A stretch of DNA of 64,000 nt from Microbacterium sp. TNHR37B (GTDB taxonomy: Bacteria; Actinomycetota; Actinomycetes; Actinomycetales; Microbacteriaceae): NCBI RefSeq assembly GCF_001620065.1, contig NZ_LQGV01000003.1, forward strand, positions 682,001 through 746,000. The letters run 5' to 3'. This document shows positions 18,846 through 28,500 of this stretch, piece after piece (position 1 is the first letter of the stretch; each line of letters opens with the position of its first letter). The notes beneath the pieces were generated by a model that had not been told where the DNA came from, did no database searches, and saw nothing but the letters and a program-made list of their open reading frames with translations. Position numbers and translations under genes: made by a program.

Positions 18846-20125
18846 GTTGCCCCCTTGAGCAGTGTGTGTCGCGCGTCATCCAGAACGGGGGCCTCCCCAT
18901 GGGCACCGTCCCGACGCCAGGCCAGACTATAAGAGGAGACCGCGATTCCCGCGACGAACCAGAGGAACGGGGCGTACTGCGTGATGAGCGCCACCGTCGC
19001 CAGGGCCGGGATCTGGCTGACGATGGCGACGGCGGCGGGGCTTCCGCGACCGGTCACGACGACCCACACGCACACCGCGAGCATCAGCACGAGGATGGCG
19101 AGGGGCACGATGCCGTGCCGCAGGCCCGTGAGGATGAGGGCGCTGTCGATGGACTGGAATCCGCCGAAGTAGTCGACGCCCGTGGCGTCCACGCGTCGCG
19201 CATCGGAGACGCCGATCGCGTTCATGTCGCCGACGAGCGGCAGCAGATCGGCGCGGTATTCGGCGCTCCCGGCCGCCTCGTCGCCGGCGTCGTCGAACAC
19301 GGTGGAGATGAAGGGCACCGCCGCCACGAGAGCGACCAACGACAGCCCGACGGCCGCGACCCGCTGCCCGATGCGGATGTAGCGGCCGAGGAACACCACG
19401 GAGAGGGCGATCACGAGGAGAAGCCCGACGAGACCGATACGGCTGAGGGTCATCACGATCGCGGTCGTGACGATCGCGAGGGCACCGGCCTTCCACCACC
19501 ACCGCCAGGTCGTGACCAGAACGAACGCGCTCGAGATCGCGAGGCTGGACCCCAGGGAGATGGAGTGCCCGAACGCTCCCTCCGCCCGCAACAGGCCGCC
19601 GCGGTACTGGAGGTTGGTCCACATCGCGCCGGACACGCCGGGGATGAGGACGAAGATGTTGACCCCGGTGGCGAATTCGATGATCGCCAGTGCGGCCGCC
19701 ACGACGGCGATGACCGAGATGCACGAGACCACGAACTCGGACCCGACGGCGGCGATCGCGATCCTGCCCCATATATAAGGCAGGAGCCAGGAGAACACCG
19801 TGTACTGCACGTGTCCCCAGACGCCGCCGAACAGCAGGCCGACGACGATCGCCCCGAACGCGGCGACGGCGAGGGTGTCCACGACCGACCAGCGCAGCCG
19901 CACCGAGGGCCAGCATCCGACGATGGCGACCATCGTGACGACATCGAGGACGGTCAGCGCGACTCCCTGCACCGAGACGTTGACGTAGACCGGCGCGAAG
20001 AACAGCGCTATCGTCCACAGCACGACCGCCCATCGGGCGTCGCGGCGGAACAGCAGCCAGAGGGCCAGCAGGACATTGAGTCCGATGAGGAGCAGCGCCA
20101 GCAGGCGAAGCGGATCGCCCACCAT
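18842..20125 (-). CDS. O-antigen ligase/polymerase (Wzy-like) membrane protein
   Basis: A 427-residue integral membrane protein with about 11-12 hydrophobic segments and a large polar loop near residues 280-350 (DDAGDEAAGSAEYRADLLPL; YFGGFQSIDSALI), the pattern of Wzy polymerases and WaaL ligases. It would polymerise or ligate lipid-linked repeat units outside the membrane. ATG 20125 is supported by AAGGGGGGCG. That site falls in the loop of a start-codon hairpin (20123-20145; CATGCC pairs with GGC-ATG, loop GGGGAAGGGG). It is first in an operon with the BY-kinase and divergent from the pyruvyl-transferase operon. Confidence 0.88.
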   Translation of the reverse strand: MVGDPLRLLALLLIGLNVLLALWLLFRRDARWAVVLWTIALFFAPVYVNVSVQGVALTVLDVVTMVAIVGCWPSVRLRWSVVDTLAVAAFGAIVVGLLFGGVWGHVQYTVFSWLLPYIWGRIAIAAVGSEFVVSCISVIAVVAAALAIIEFATGVNIFVLIPGVSGAMWTNLQYRGGLLRAEGAFGHSISLGSSLAISSAFVLVTTWRWWWKAGALAIVTTAIVMTLSRIGLVGLLLVIALSVVFLGRYIRIGQRVAAVGLSLVALVAAVPFISTVFDDAGDEAAGSAEYRADLLPLVGDMNAIGVSDARRVDATGVDYFGGFQSIDSALILTGLRHGIVPLAILVLMLAVCVWVVVTGRGSPAAVAIVSQIPALATVALITQYAPFLWFVAGIAVSSYSLAWRRDGAHGEAPVLDDARHTLLKGAT

Positions 20126-20192
20126 CGCCCCCCTTCCCCGGCATGAGGATCGCTCTAGGCATCGTAGCGATGCGGCGCAGGGAATTGAACCG

Positions 20193-20198
20193 TAGAAT
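20193..20198 (+). promoter_or_regulatory. -10 element of the pyruvyl transferase operon
   Basis: TAGAAT at 20193-20198 would place the transcript start near 20205, about 32 nt before the GTG at 20237. A perfect GCATCG-TAG-CGATGC hairpin sequence lies just upstream (20158-20172) between the divergent operons and may be an operator. Confidence 0.45.
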
Positions 20199-20236
20199 AG
20201 GACCTCACCATGCACCGAGCCAGGGGGAGGCCATCA

Positions 20237-21313
20237 GTGCGGGCAGTTGTTCTATGGGCGAGTGACGCGTCGACGAATCTGGGGGTACGGGCGCTGGCGC
20301 GGGGTTCTCGCGACCTGTTGCGCCGCGTCTGGCCCGATGTCGAGGTCGAGTTCGTCGACTTCGGGCACCGGCCCGAGCAGCTCCGTTTCGGCCGCAAGCG
20401 CTCGCTGATCCGCGAACGGGTGCTGCGCGAGCACGGCATGATGACGTGGCTGCGTTCCTTCGACCTGGTGTGGGACACCCGGTCGGGCGACAGCTTCGCC
20501 GACATCTACGGCCTGGACCGGCACCTGAAGATGTCGATGCTGTACGAGTTCGCCCAGCAGGCCGGTGTGCCCACGGTGCTGGCACCCCAGACCATCGGTC
20601 CCTTCGGAAGCCGCACGGGGCGTCTCGCCGCTCGGCGGAACATGCGCCGTTCGTCGCTCGTCTATGCGCGCGACCCCGCGAGCGTGGCCGCCGCGCGTGA
20701 GCTCGGCCGCCCCGTCGATCGCCTCGCGAGCGATCTCGTCTTCGGCATCGACCAGCCGACGCCGAGCACGGGCCACGACGTCCTGCTGAACGTGTCGGGG
20801 CTGTTGTGGAAGCCCAACAGTCACGTCGACAGCGAGCGGTACCAGCGGTTCGTCCGGGCGACGATCGCGGGCCTCCTCGATGCCGGCCGCGGCGTGACGC
20901 TCCTCCCGCACGTCCTCGATTCAGCCGATCACGACAACGACGTGCCGGTGTCGCGCATGCTCGCGGACGAGTACGACGGACGCATCGACCTCCACGTTCC
21001 GACCGACCTCGACGACGTCCGCGAGACGATCGCCGGCTCCGCCGTGGTGATCGGATCCCGCATGCACGCGTGCCTCAACGCGGTGTCGACGGGAACGCCG
21101 GCCATCGCGATCTCGTACTCGCGGAAGTTCAAGCCTCTCTTCGACGAGATCGGGTGGCCGCACGTCCACGCGCTCGGCGAACCGGACGCCCTGGCCGCCC
21201 AGGTGGTGGCGACGGCGACCGGCCCGTCCCTCACCGCGGACGCCGAGGCCGCCCGAGATCGCGGCCGTGAGGCGATCACGGCGATCGAGAGCGATCTGCG
21301 AGCCCTGCTGTGA
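20237..21313 (+). CDS. Polysaccharide pyruvyl transferase family protein
   Basis: A 358-residue enzyme of the CsaB/WcaK/EpsO family, which puts ketal-linked pyruvate from PEP on sugar residues and so adds negative charge to the polymer. Family features are the N-terminal ASTNLGVRALARG, the central QTIGPFGS and the C-terminal GSRMHACLNAVSTGTPAIAI (20 residues) followed by YSRKFKPLFDEIGW. GTG 20237 is preferred because GGGGGAGG ends 6 nt before it; an ATG at 20210 has none. It overlaps the FrhB-like gene (GTGA), so the two are translationally coupled. Confidence 0.88.
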   Translation: MRAVVLWASDASTNLGVRALARGSRDLLRRVWPDVEVEFVDFGHRPEQLRFGRKRSLIRERVLREHGMMTWLRSFDLVWDTRSGDSFADIYGLDRHLKMSMLYEFAQQAGVPTVLAPQTIGPFGSRTGRLAARRNMRRSSLVYARDPASVAAARELGRPVDRLASDLVFGIDQPTPSTGHDVLLNVSGLLWKPNSHVDSERYQRFVRATIAGLLDAGRGVTLLPHVLDSADHDNDVPVSRMLADEYDGRIDLHVPTDLDDVRETIAGSAVVIGSRMHACLNAVSTGTPAIAISYSRKFKPLFDEIGWPHVHALGEPDALAAQVVATATGPSLTADAEAARDRGREAITAIESDLRALL

Positions 21314-22512
21314 CCGCGCTGCGCGACCGGGTCCGCTCCGTCGTGGCGGCGGACGCCTGTTCCGGCTGCGGTCTGTGCACGCTGCTCGACCGCGGGCTCG
21401 AGATGTCGGAGGCGACGGGGTATCTGCGCCCGGTCGAAGCCGGCGTCCCCGCCGAGCTCGACGGCGCCGCGACGATCTTCGATCGCGCGTGCCCCGGGCG
21501 GCGGATGGATGCGCAGCGCCCGGAGGGGGCGCAACGCCACCCGCTGCTGGGCTCGTACTTCGGCATGTGGGTCGCGTCGGCCACCGACGAGGAGGCGCGC
21601 TTCCGCGGCTCCAGCGGGGGCGCACTGACGGCGCTCCATCAGTGGCTGGTGAGTCGCGACGTCGACGCGCGGATCGTCTCGGCCACCGCGTCGCCCGCGG
21701 CGCCGTCCCGCACAGTGCCGGTGACGATCACGACCAAGGCGCAGGCCCTCGCCTCGGCGGGATCGCGATACGCGCCGGTCGCCGTCGCGGGCGATCCGGC
21801 CATCCTGGAGGCGCCCACCGCGGTCACGGGCAAGCCGTGCGAGGTGAGCGCTCTGCGCGCCGCCCGGCTCACCGACGACGCTCCTCTCCTGCTCTCCTTC
21901 TTCTGCGCGGGCACACCGAACCAGTCCGCGACGGAGAAGCTCGTCCGCGACCTCGGCGGCCCCGAGATCAGCGAGGTCACGTCACTGCGCTATCGCGGCG
22001 ACGGATGGCCGGGGCGCTTCGTCGCCGCGTTCGACGGCGGGGAGGTGAGCACGGATTACGAGAACTCCTGGGGCTCCACGCTTGGCCCCGCGACCCAGTG
22101 GCGGTGCAAGATCTGCCCCGACGGCATCGGCGAGTCGGCCGACGTCGTGGCGGCCGACTCGTGGGAAACCGACGAGCGCGGCTATCCCGTCTTCGATGAG
22201 GGAGCCGGGCAGAGCGCCCTCATCGCGCGCACGCCCCGTGGGCTGGCCGCGGTTCTCGCGGCCGAGGAAGCGGGGTTCCTGCAGCTGAGACCCCTCGATC
22301 CGCCCGCTCTCGTGTCGGCGCAGCCGCTGCAGGCGAGCAGGCGCACGTTCCTCTTCGCGCGCCTGCTGGGTTCGCGTCTGGCGGGACGCCCGGCGCCGCG
22401 CTACCGCGGCTATGGGCTGCTGCGTCTGACGCTCTCCGCTCCGCGCACCGCGGTCCGCACTGCACGCGGCACCTTCCGGCGCGTGCGGACGGCGCTCAAG
22501 GCCGGGCGATGA
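21310..22512 (+). CDS. FrhB-family (coenzyme F420 hydrogenase/dehydrogenase beta subunit-like) Fe-S protein
   Basis: A 400-residue protein with N-terminal iron-sulfur ligands C17-xx-C20-xx-C23 (ACSGCGLC) and a fourth Cys at 61 (CPG). The family core follows: GSSGGALTALHQWLV, VTGKPCEVSALR, FFCAGTPNQ and RCKICPDGIGESADVVAAD with DSW. FrhB-like proteins are often encoded next to pyruvyl transferases in exopolysaccharide loci, where their role is unproven; a flavin or F420-linked redox step on a sugar is possible. It overlaps both neighbours by 4 nt (20237 and 22509 genes), in the middle of a four-gene operon. Confidence 0.88.
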   Translation: MTALRDRVRSVVAADACSGCGLCTLLDRGLEMSEATGYLRPVEAGVPAELDGAATIFDRACPGRRMDAQRPEGAQRHPLLGSYFGMWVASATDEEARFRGSSGGALTALHQWLVSRDVDARIVSATASPAAPSRTVPVTITTKAQALASAGSRYAPVAVAGDPAILEAPTAVTGKPCEVSALRAARLTDDAPLLLSFFCAGTPNQSATEKLVRDLGGPEISEVTSLRYRGDGWPGRFVAAFDGGEVSTDYENSWGSTLGPATQWRCKICPDGIGESADVVAADSWETDERGYPVFDEGAGQSALIARTPRGLAAVLAAEEAGFLQLRPLDPPALVSAQPLQASRRTFLFARLLGSRLAGRPAPRYRGYGLLRLTLSAPRTAVRTARGTFRRVRTALKAGR

Positions 22513-23969
22513 GCGGCACGCTCGCGCAGTCCGCTGCGCGAGGCATGTTCTTCACGCTGGGCGCGCAGGGCGTCAAGATCCTCCTGCAGCTCGCCTCGGT
22601 CGCGATCCTGTCGCGCCTGCTCACGCCGGACGACTACGGCCTGCTCGCGATCGTGCTCGTCATCGTGGGCGCCGGCGAGATCTTCCGCGACTTCGGCCTC
22701 ACCGCCGCCTCGATCCAGGCGCCGACGCTCAGCCGCGGACAGCGCGACAACCTCTTCTGGCTCAACGCGGCCATCGGCGCCACCCTGTGCGTCATCGTCT
22801 TCTTCGTGTCGTGGCCGGCGACCTGGATCACCGGCCTGCCGCAGATCCAGGCGATGGTGCAGTGCCTGTCGCTGCTGTTCATCCTCAACGGCCTGGCGAC
22901 GCAGCACCGCGCGAGTCTGCTCCGAGCCCTACGGTTCAAGGCGATCGCGGTCGTCGACATCGCCGCCGCGGTGATCGGACTGGGGATCGCGATCCCCGCC
23001 GCCCTCGGCGGCCTCGGGTACTGGGCGCTGGTGCTCCAGCAGCTGATCGTCGCCGCCGTGGGGATGGCCGGGGCCATGGTGCTCGCGCGCTGGTGGCCGC
23101 GACTTCCCGACCGCACCGAGAGCATCCGCGGCTTCATCGGCTTCGGGTGGAACCTCGTGGCCACCAACCTCCTCATGTACGCGGGCTCGCAGCTGGACAC
23201 CGTCTTGGTCGGTGCGCGCTTCGGTACGGCCGCGCTCGGTCTGTACAACCGCGCGTTCCAGCTGGTCATGACCCCCCTCAACCAAGTGCGCGCACCCATC
23301 AACAGCGTCGCCCAGCCGGTGTTCGCACGGGTACAGGGGGATCAGCCGCGCTTCGAGCGCTACGTCGTGGCCGGACAGCTGGCGCTCGGCTACGGCATCG
23401 GCATCGCCCTGGCCGTGCTCGCCGCGCTCTCGACCCCCGTCGTCGCGGTCATGCTCGGGCCGCGCTGGCTCGAGGCCGCCCCCATCCTCTGCCTCTTCGC
23501 GATCGCCGCGATGCTCTCGAACATCTCGATGATCGGCTACTGGGTGTACGTCTCGCGTGGCCTCACCGCACAGCTGTTCCGCTACACGATGGTGAGCCTG
23601 GCGATCAAGGTCGTCTGCCTCGTGACCGGTTCGTTCTTCGGCGTCGTGGGGGTGGCGGCCGGGTTCGCGATCGCGCCCGCGTTGTCGTGGCCGATCTCGC
23701 TCTGGTGGCTGTCACGACTCACCCCCATGCCGGTGCGGGAGCTCTACGCGGGCGCCGCGCGGATCCTCGCCGTGTGCCTGGCCGCCGCTTTCGCGGCCGC
23801 CGCCGCGGGGGTCTTCGCGGCGGGCGGGCTCGTGCCCGTCGCCCAGCTCGCGATCGGAGGAGTGGCGGGGCTGCTGGCCGCGGCGTTCTTCCTCGTGTTC
23901 CCGCTGTTCCGAAAGGATGCGGCCACCCTCGTGTGGTTCGCCCGACTGATGCTGAACCGCAAGAAGTGA
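22509..23969 (+). CDS. Wzx-type lipid-linked oligosaccharide flippase
   Basis: A 486-residue membrane protein of the MOP superfamily (PST/RfbX group) with about 12-14 hydrophobic segments. It opens with the family-typical ARGMFFTLGAQGVKILLQLA and SRLLTPDDYGLLAI, and has GLYNRAFQLVMTPLNQV after the central membrane region. It would move undecaprenyl-pyrophosphate repeat units across the membrane for polymerisation by the Wzy-like protein. Its start overlaps the FrhB gene stop (ATGA). Confidence 0.92.
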   Translation: MSGTLAQSAARGMFFTLGAQGVKILLQLASVAILSRLLTPDDYGLLAIVLVIVGAGEIFRDFGLTAASIQAPTLSRGQRDNLFWLNAAIGATLCVIVFFVSWPATWITGLPQIQAMVQCLSLLFILNGLATQHRASLLRALRFKAIAVVDIAAAVIGLGIAIPAALGGLGYWALVLQQLIVAAVGMAGAMVLARWWPRLPDRTESIRGFIGFGWNLVATNLLMYAGSQLDTVLVGARFGTAALGLYNRAFQLVMTPLNQVRAPINSVAQPVFARVQGDQPRFERYVVAGQLALGYGIGIALAVLAALSTPVVAVMLGPRWLEAAPILCLFAIAAMLSNISMIGYWVYVSRGLTAQLFRYTMVSLAIKVVCLVTGSFFGVVGVAAGFAIAPALSWPISLWWLSRLTPMPVRELYAGAARILAVCLAAAFAAAAAGVFAAGGLVPVAQLAIGGVAGLLAAAFFLVFPLFRKDAATLVWFARLMLNRKK

Positions 23970-23986
23970 CGGGCAAGGGGGATGCC

Positions 23987-25015
23987 ATGACACCGGGTGG
24001 ACGATCGACGGGCGCATCGCCGGGGGGCCGTATCCACTGGATGGACTCCGTCCGCGGAACGGCGATCCTGCTCCTTCTGCTGTGGCACGCCAGCGCCGTG
24101 CCGGAGATGTACGGCGCCGAGATGCCCGACGCCATCCGCGCCGTGAACGCCTTCTTCCTGCCGTTCCGCATGCCCACACTCATGCTCCTGTCCGGCATGC
24201 TCCTCGCGAAGTCGCTGAGCAAGCCGCTGCCGACCTACTACGCGGGCAAGTTCGCGATGATCCTGTGGCCCTACGTGGTGTGGGTGCTGATCGCGAAGGC
24301 GACCTTCCTCGACATCGAGGGCATGCCGTGGTGGCACTGGCGCGCGTGGTACGCCACGTCGTACCTGTGGTTCCTGTTCTTCATCGGCGTCTACTACCTC
24401 ATCGCCCCGGCGTTCCGCAGGCTTCCGGGGTGGGTGCCAGTCGCAGGCGCCGCGGTGCTCGGCCTCGTGCTGCCCTACGGCACCACGGAGCAGCGAATGG
24501 CCTACTTCGCGGTGTTCTTCTTCGCCGGCGCGTGGCTCGCCCGGCGTCGCGGGGTCCTGGACACCCTGACGCAGTGGCGGGTGGCGGCTCCGCTGGCCGT
24601 CGCTGCGGCGGGCTTCGGGATCGCCGCCGCGCTGTGGACCGATCCGCTCCAGTACGCGGTCTGGGGAGCCCCCTTCAGTCTGGCGGGGAGCCTCTTCCTC
24701 GCCGCCCTGTACGGCTCCCTCGAACGAGGACGACGACGACTGGGGGCGCTGCGCTTCGCCGGGCGCTCCTCGCTCGTGTACTACGTGAGCCACTTCCCGG
24801 TCATGGCCCTGATCTCCGAGGCCCTGCTGGGCGTGCTCCCGCCGCTGCTCGTCGCCGCGATCAATCTCGTGGCGGCCCTCGTGGTGGGAACCCTCCTCGC
24901 CGCCGCGAAGGAACGGATCCCGGTGTGCTGGCTGTTCCGCGCCCCGCGCCCGCTCACCCGCGGCGTGGACCGAGCCCTCGGATGGGTGGCCCCGCGGCGG
25001 ACGGCGACGCGCTAG
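23987..25015 (+). CDS. Acyltransferase family 3 membrane protein (EPS O-acetylation)
   Basis: A 342-residue membrane protein of the acyltransferase-3/fucose O-acetyltransferase type. IHWMDSVRGTAILLLLLWHA at residues 16-35 gives the R/H motif of helix 1, followed by about ten hydrophobic segments (YLWFLFFIGVYYLI, YYVSHFPVMALI). It would transfer an acyl group, most often acetyl, to a sugar of the repeat unit. It is last of the 20237-25015 operon. A perfect GGCA-AGGGGGA-TGCC hairpin (23972-23986) holds the ribosome-binding site in its loop and ends directly at the ATG. Confidence 0.88.
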   Translation: MTPGGRSTGASPGGRIHWMDSVRGTAILLLLLWHASAVPEMYGAEMPDAIRAVNAFFLPFRMPTLMLLSGMLLAKSLSKPLPTYYAGKFAMILWPYVVWVLIAKATFLDIEGMPWWHWRAWYATSYLWFLFFIGVYYLIAPAFRRLPGWVPVAGAAVLGLVLPYGTTEQRMAYFAVFFFAGAWLARRRGVLDTLTQWRVAAPLAVAAAGFGIAAALWTDPLQYAVWGAPFSLAGSLFLAALYGSLERGRRRLGALRFAGRSSLVYYVSHFPVMALISEALLGVLPPLLVAAINLVAALVVGTLLAAAKERIPVCWLFRAPRPLTRGVDRALGWVAPRRTATR

Positions 25016-25045
25016 GGCCTATCGCGCGCCCCGTATCCTGAGCGG

Positions 25046-25495
25046 ATGGATGTCCGCGAGTACCGTGATGCGCTGCGCTCCGTCCTGGAGTCGACCGAGG
25101 CGGAGACCCTCCGGCGGCTCGGGTTGATCTCGCGCGCGGCCGCCGAGGCGGACATCGAGGAGATCGTGCTCGATCTGTTCGTGGACGACGACGCGGAAGG
25201 CCCGTTCGACGTCTGGGCGCGGTTCGAGGGCGAGTCGGTTTTCGTCACTCAGCAGCGGCTCGGCGACGAGCGACAGCTGGTGGACGTCGTCTGGACCGAG
25301 TCCGGGTGGGAGCCTCCGGTCCCGGACCGGCCATCGGGGTGGACGCGGGCCGACCTGCAGGAGGCCCTGGTGGATGTGGTCGCGGAGTGGCTCACGGCTC
25401 TCCTCCCCACAGGCGCCGCAGATCGCGTCTGGGTGCTGCAGACTCCGGACGGCGAGATCGACCCACGCGAGCTTCGCCGACCGGGGCGCACCTGA
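25046..25495 (+). CDS. Hypothetical acidic protein
   Basis: A 149-residue soluble protein; I do not recognise its family. It has an N-terminal helix (REYRDALRSVLESTEAETL), a beta-rich middle (GPFDVWARFEGESVFVTQQ, VWTESGWEPPVP) and a helix DLQEALVDVVAEWLTALLP. TATCCT (25034-25039) lies 6 nt before the ATG, implying its own leaderless promoter separate from the EPS operon. It is closed by a strong terminator at 25529-25574. Confidence 0.7.
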   Translation: MDVREYRDALRSVLESTEAETLRRLGLISRAAAEADIEEIVLDLFVDDDAEGPFDVWARFEGESVFVTQQRLGDERQLVDVVWTESGWEPPVPDRPSGWTRADLQEALVDVVAEWLTALLPTGAADRVWVLQTPDGEIDPRELRRPGRT

Positions 25496-25528
25496 GGTTC
25501 ACGCCGGCGAGAGGACGGCGTCTCACGC

Positions 25529-25574
25529 CATCGGCCCCCGGGGGTTCCTCTCGGAACCGCCTCGGGGGCCGATG
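25529..25574. terminator. Strong bidirectional terminator hairpin
   Basis: CATCGGCCCCCG (25529-25540) pairs perfectly with CGGGGGCCGATG (25563-25574). The interior has a second stem GGTTCC/GGAACC around TCTC. It sits between the convergent genes ending at 25495 (plus) and 25590 (minus) and is the clearest terminator in the window. Confidence 0.8.
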
Positions 25575-25589
25575 CGTGATGCGTGCCGC

Positions 25590-28500
25590 TTACTTGGCGG
25601 AGAGTTCGTACACCGAGACGACGACCGGACCGTTGGTGGCAGTGCCGGCAACGTAGCTGCTGACCGCGATCTGGCCCGCGCTCTGCAGAGCGGCGGTCGT
25701 GTCCGTGCCGGTGACCCACCAGGCGGTGGGCTCGTCGGTGCCCGCTGCCCACACCTTGACGCGCAGCGTCGTGGTGCCGTCGGCCGAGGTCGTCTGGAAG
25801 CGCACGTTGAGCTTGGCGCCCGCAGTGTGGGTGTACCCGGTGAGGTTGCGGTTGGCGATCAGCGTCTCCGTGCCGTCGACGACCTTCGCAACGCCGACCG
25901 CGACGACACCCGCCGACGAGATCCGGAGCTTCGCACGCAGCTCGTTGCTGCCGTTCTTGTGCACCGCGTAGTTGAGGTGGAGTCCGCCGCCGTCGGCCAC
26001 CTTGTCGGTCGAGAACGTCAGACGGGCGTCGAGATCACGTGCGGAGACGTCCGAGAGCGTGGCCGTCCGCGTCTGCGACTTGCCGACCGTCAGCAGGCCT
26101 GCGCCGTCGGCGACCGAGAGCCCGGTGGTGCCGCTCCAGGCGCCGCCGTCGATCGCGGTTCCCCACCCGGTGGCGACGGTCCGCTCGAAGTCGTCTCGTG
26201 CGACGAACGAGTCGTTGGACACCGTCACGCTCTTGGTCGCCGACGCGGTCGCCCCCAGACTGTCGGTGACGGTCAGGGTGACGTCGTACTGGCCCGACGC
26301 GGCGTAGCTGTGCGACGCGGTACGACCGGTCGAGGCCGACGAACCGTCGCCCCAGGTCCAGCTGTACGTGAGCGTCGCCCCGTCGGAGGCGGTGGAGTCT
26401 CCGCCGTCGACGGTGACCGTGAGCCCCGCGGCGGCCGTCGTCAGCTTCGCGACGGGCCGTGCGTGCTCGACGACGATGTTGGTCGACACGGGCGTGCTGG
26501 TGGCCCCCGCACTATCGGTGACCGTGAGCGTCACCGCGTAGGTGCCTGCCGCATCGTACGTGTGGGAGGGCTTCGCCGCCGTCGAGGTCTTGCCGTCGCC
26601 GAAGTTCCACGAGTACCCCGTGATGGTCGCCCCATCCGAGGCCGACGACTCGGTGCCGTCGAACGAGGCGGTCAGGCCGTCGGCCATCGCGGCGATCTTG
26701 GCGACGGGTGCCGCGTGCGGAGCGACGGCGGTGCCGCGGACGACGAGGTCATCGACCGACACCGTCACGGGTCCGTTGGTGATGGTGCCGGTGCCGTAGG
26801 CTCCGACGCCGAACGATCCGGCACCCTGCAGCGTGTTCTCCGTGTTCGAGGCCGTCGTGGTCCAGTCGGTCGGCTCGCTCGAGCCCACCGGCCACACCTT
26901 GACCTTGAGGTCGGTACGCGATGCGGTCGGCTGCTCCACGAGGAAGCGGACGTTCAGCTTCGCGCCGGCCGTGTAGGTGTAGCCCGTGAGCGTCTTGGCC
27001 GCGATCAAGGTCTCGGTCGAGCCGATGACGGTCGCCAGGTTCACGGTGACCGCACCGGCCGCGGAGATCCGCAGCTTCGCCCGGTACTCACCCGTCGCGT
27101 CCTGGTGCCCGACGACGTTGAAGTGGATGCCACCGCCGTCGGCGACCTTGTCGGACGAGAAGACGAGCGACATGTCGAACGCGTTGGTCTGCGGGTCAGG
27201 CAGCGAGATCCGGCGGGTCTGCGACTTGCCGACCGAGATCTTGCCGGCGCCGTCGGCGACCGAGAAGCCCGTGGCGCCCGACCAGCTGCCGCCGACGTCG
27301 GCCGTGCCCCAGCCGCTGGCGACGGTGCGGTCGAACGTGTCGCGAGCGAGGAACACCTCGGCGAACACCTGCACGTCATGGCTCACCGTCGCGGTCGAGC
27401 CGAGGCTGTCGGTGACCGTCAGGGTGACCGCGTAGGTGCCGGCCTGTGCGTAGGTGTGGGTCGCGGTCTTGCCGGTACCGGCCGGGCTCCCGTCGCCCCA
27501 GTTCCACGAGTAGGAGAGCGTCGCACCGTCCGACGCGGACGAGCCGCTCGCATCGGTCGACACCGACGGGCCCGCCGCGGTCACGTCGAACGCCGCCACC
27601 GGATCGGCATGGGTCACGGTCACCTGCGCGGTCGCCGCCGTGCTGTGCGCGCCGGTCTCATCGGTCACGATGAGGGACACGGTGTAGGTGCCGGCCGCGT
27701 CGTAGCGGTGCGTGGGCGAGACCGCGGTCGAAGTGGCTCCGTCGCCGAAGTCCCATGCGTAGCCCTCGACCGTGGACCCGGTCATCGCGGTCGAGCCCGA
27801 GCCGTCGAACGATGCCGTGAGGCCGCTCTCGGTGTGCGCGATCATCGCGGTGGGTGCCTGGTGCGGAGGCGTCGCGGTGACGGTCGCGGTCTGGGTCGAG
27901 ACCAGCCCGCGGTTGTCGGTGACCTTGAGCGTGACCGTGTAGGTGCCCGGCGTCGCGTAGGTGTGCGTGGCGGTCACGCCGGAGGCGGACGGGGTGCCGT
28001 CGCCGAAGTCCCACGTGTAGGAGCTGATGCTCTGACCGCTCGCCGCCGTCGAGGCCGAGGCGTCGAACGACCGGCTGAGGTCGGTGCCGGTCACCTGGAA
28101 CGAGGCGGTGGGAACACCGGCACCGGTGCCGACCGCGTAGTGCTGCGCGACCTGCTGGGCCGTGAGCGCCGCGCCGTAGACGGCGACCTCGTCGAGCTGT
28201 CCCGTGTAATAGCGGTTGTTCGACGGCTGGTTCGGCCACCCGTTGAGGTTGTCGCCGCCGATGCGCCAATACCCGGTGTAGTCCTGGGCGGTCGTGACCG
28301 AGGCGTCGGATGCGCTCAACTGACCGTCGAGGTAGAGGGCCATGCCCCCGGTCCCCTGGGTGGCCACCACGTGGTGCCACTGGTTGTCGGCGTACGACTT
28401 GTTGCTCGGCGACATCACGGTGCGGACCGCGTTCGGATAGACACCGAAGACGATGCGGCCGTTGTCGGTGAGGTAGACGTGACGGTCGTAGGAACCGGAG

